Source: Planctomycetaceae bacterium (GTDB lineage Bacteria; Planctomycetota; Planctomycetia; Pirellulales; Thermoguttaceae). Taken from it: a stretch of DNA of 5,350 nucleotides. This document shows, piece after piece, positions 5,144 to 5,350 of this stretch (the stretch's first letter is position 1; each line of letters begins with the position of its first letter). The notes below the pieces were generated by a model that worked only from the letters and a program-made list of their open reading frames with translations, ran no database searches and was not told the DNA's origin. The stretch covers positions 1-5,350 of the forward strand of contig JAIRLW010000530.1 of the NCBI GenBank assembly GCA_031259095.1. Direction: 5' to 3'. Made by a program: the position numbers and the translations under genes.

Positions 5144-5350
5144 GCCGAAGGTCCCGGAATGTGCGCCGAAGGTCCCGGAATATGCGCCGAAGGTCCCGGA
5201 ATGTGCGCCGAAGGTTCCGTAGTGTACTACGAAAGTCTCGTAGTACACCACGAAAGTCTCGTGGTACACCACGAAAGTCTCGTAGTACACCACGAAAGTC
5301 TCGTGGTACACCACGAAAGTCTCGTAGTACACCACGAAAGTCTCGTGGTA
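5144..5350. repeat. 21-nt minisatellite with two unit families, runs off the window
   Basis: There are nine full 21-nt units (from 5144, every 21 nt) plus 18 nt of a tenth cut by the window edge. The first three are a GC-rich type starting GCCGAAGGTCCCGGAAT. The fourth (5207-5227) is a hybrid, starting like the first type and ending like the second. The rest begin (C/T)ACGAAAGTCTCGT. From 5228 the units strictly alternate GTAGTACAC and GTGGTACAC endings, giving a 42-nt higher-order period. Because 21 is a multiple of three, five of six frames stay open through the second type. The open - strand frame (VVYHETF/VVYYETF heptads, stop at 5114) is therefore not good evidence of a gene, although a coding repeat extending from beyond the window cannot be excluded. 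Confidence 0.93.
5222..5248. repeat. 27-nt perfect hairpin at the junction of the two unit families
   Basis: GTGTACTACGA (5222-5232) and TCGTAGTACAC (5238-5248) are exact complements around AAGTC. Later units keep the AAGTC loop with shorter stems: seven pairs, ACCACGA with TCGTGGT, in units ending GTGG, and fewer in units ending GTAG. The array is thus a string of stem-loops on either strand, with the most perfect one at the transition. Confidence 0.7.

Noticed and set aside
5114..5335. - strand frame encoding VVYHETF/VVYYETF heptads
   Set aside because: A 21-nt period keeps five of six frames open through the array, so openness carries no information. No start outside the repeat is visible in the window. 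Not called as a gene, but it could continue beyond the edge.
5144..5350. CRISPR array
   Set aside because: The units are contiguous 21-mers with no unique spacers, and there are no cas genes nearby.

Overview
The window looks like a piece of a moderately AT-rich bacterial chromosome, most probably from a planctomycete (Pirellulales-like, perhaps a gut lineage). That placement is inference. It rests on recalled similarity of the N-terminal and catalytic parts of AlaS and of IspH to planctomycete homologues, and on the absence of clear Shine-Dalgarno sequences before the genes. The intergenic DNA is unusually rich in hairpins and tandem repeats, but I treat that as description only.

Layout. 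Positions 1-429 hold no convincing gene. They contain a 22-nt AT palindrome (18-39), an AT-rich stretch (40-147), and a dense cluster of imperfect palindromes (148-355) resembling REP/BIME-type elements. Two of these share a 19-nt core but have different, self-complementary stems. A -10-like TATAAT (395-400) precedes a gene for an unrecognised 204-residue membrane protein (430-1044, +). The 291-bp gap 1045-1335 is packed with dyad symmetry and probably holds the promoter and leader of the next transcript. A possible 40-codon membrane micro-ORF (1336-1458, +) overlaps the start of alaS (1436-4066, +), a complete alanyl-tRNA synthetase of 876 residues with all expected catalytic and editing residues. 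Convergent to it is ispH (4104-5015, -), a complete 4Fe-4S HMBPP reductase, the last enzyme of the MEP isoprenoid pathway.

The 37 bp between alaS and ispH consist entirely of a 20-nt tandem repeat. The repeat begins inside the last codons of alaS and runs past the stop codon of ispH, so both stops lie in copies of the same unit. Upstream of ispH, from 5144 to the window edge, is a 21-nt minisatellite with two sequence families and a strictly alternating 42-nt higher-order pattern.

alaS and ispH are housekeeping genes with no functional link beyond adjacency. I see no defence system, CRISPR array, transposase or RNA gene. The most distinctive features are the repeats: the tandem array across both stop codons, the alternating minisatellite, the shared-core hairpins, and a 14-nt element present in sense orientation ahead of both the alaS region and ispH.
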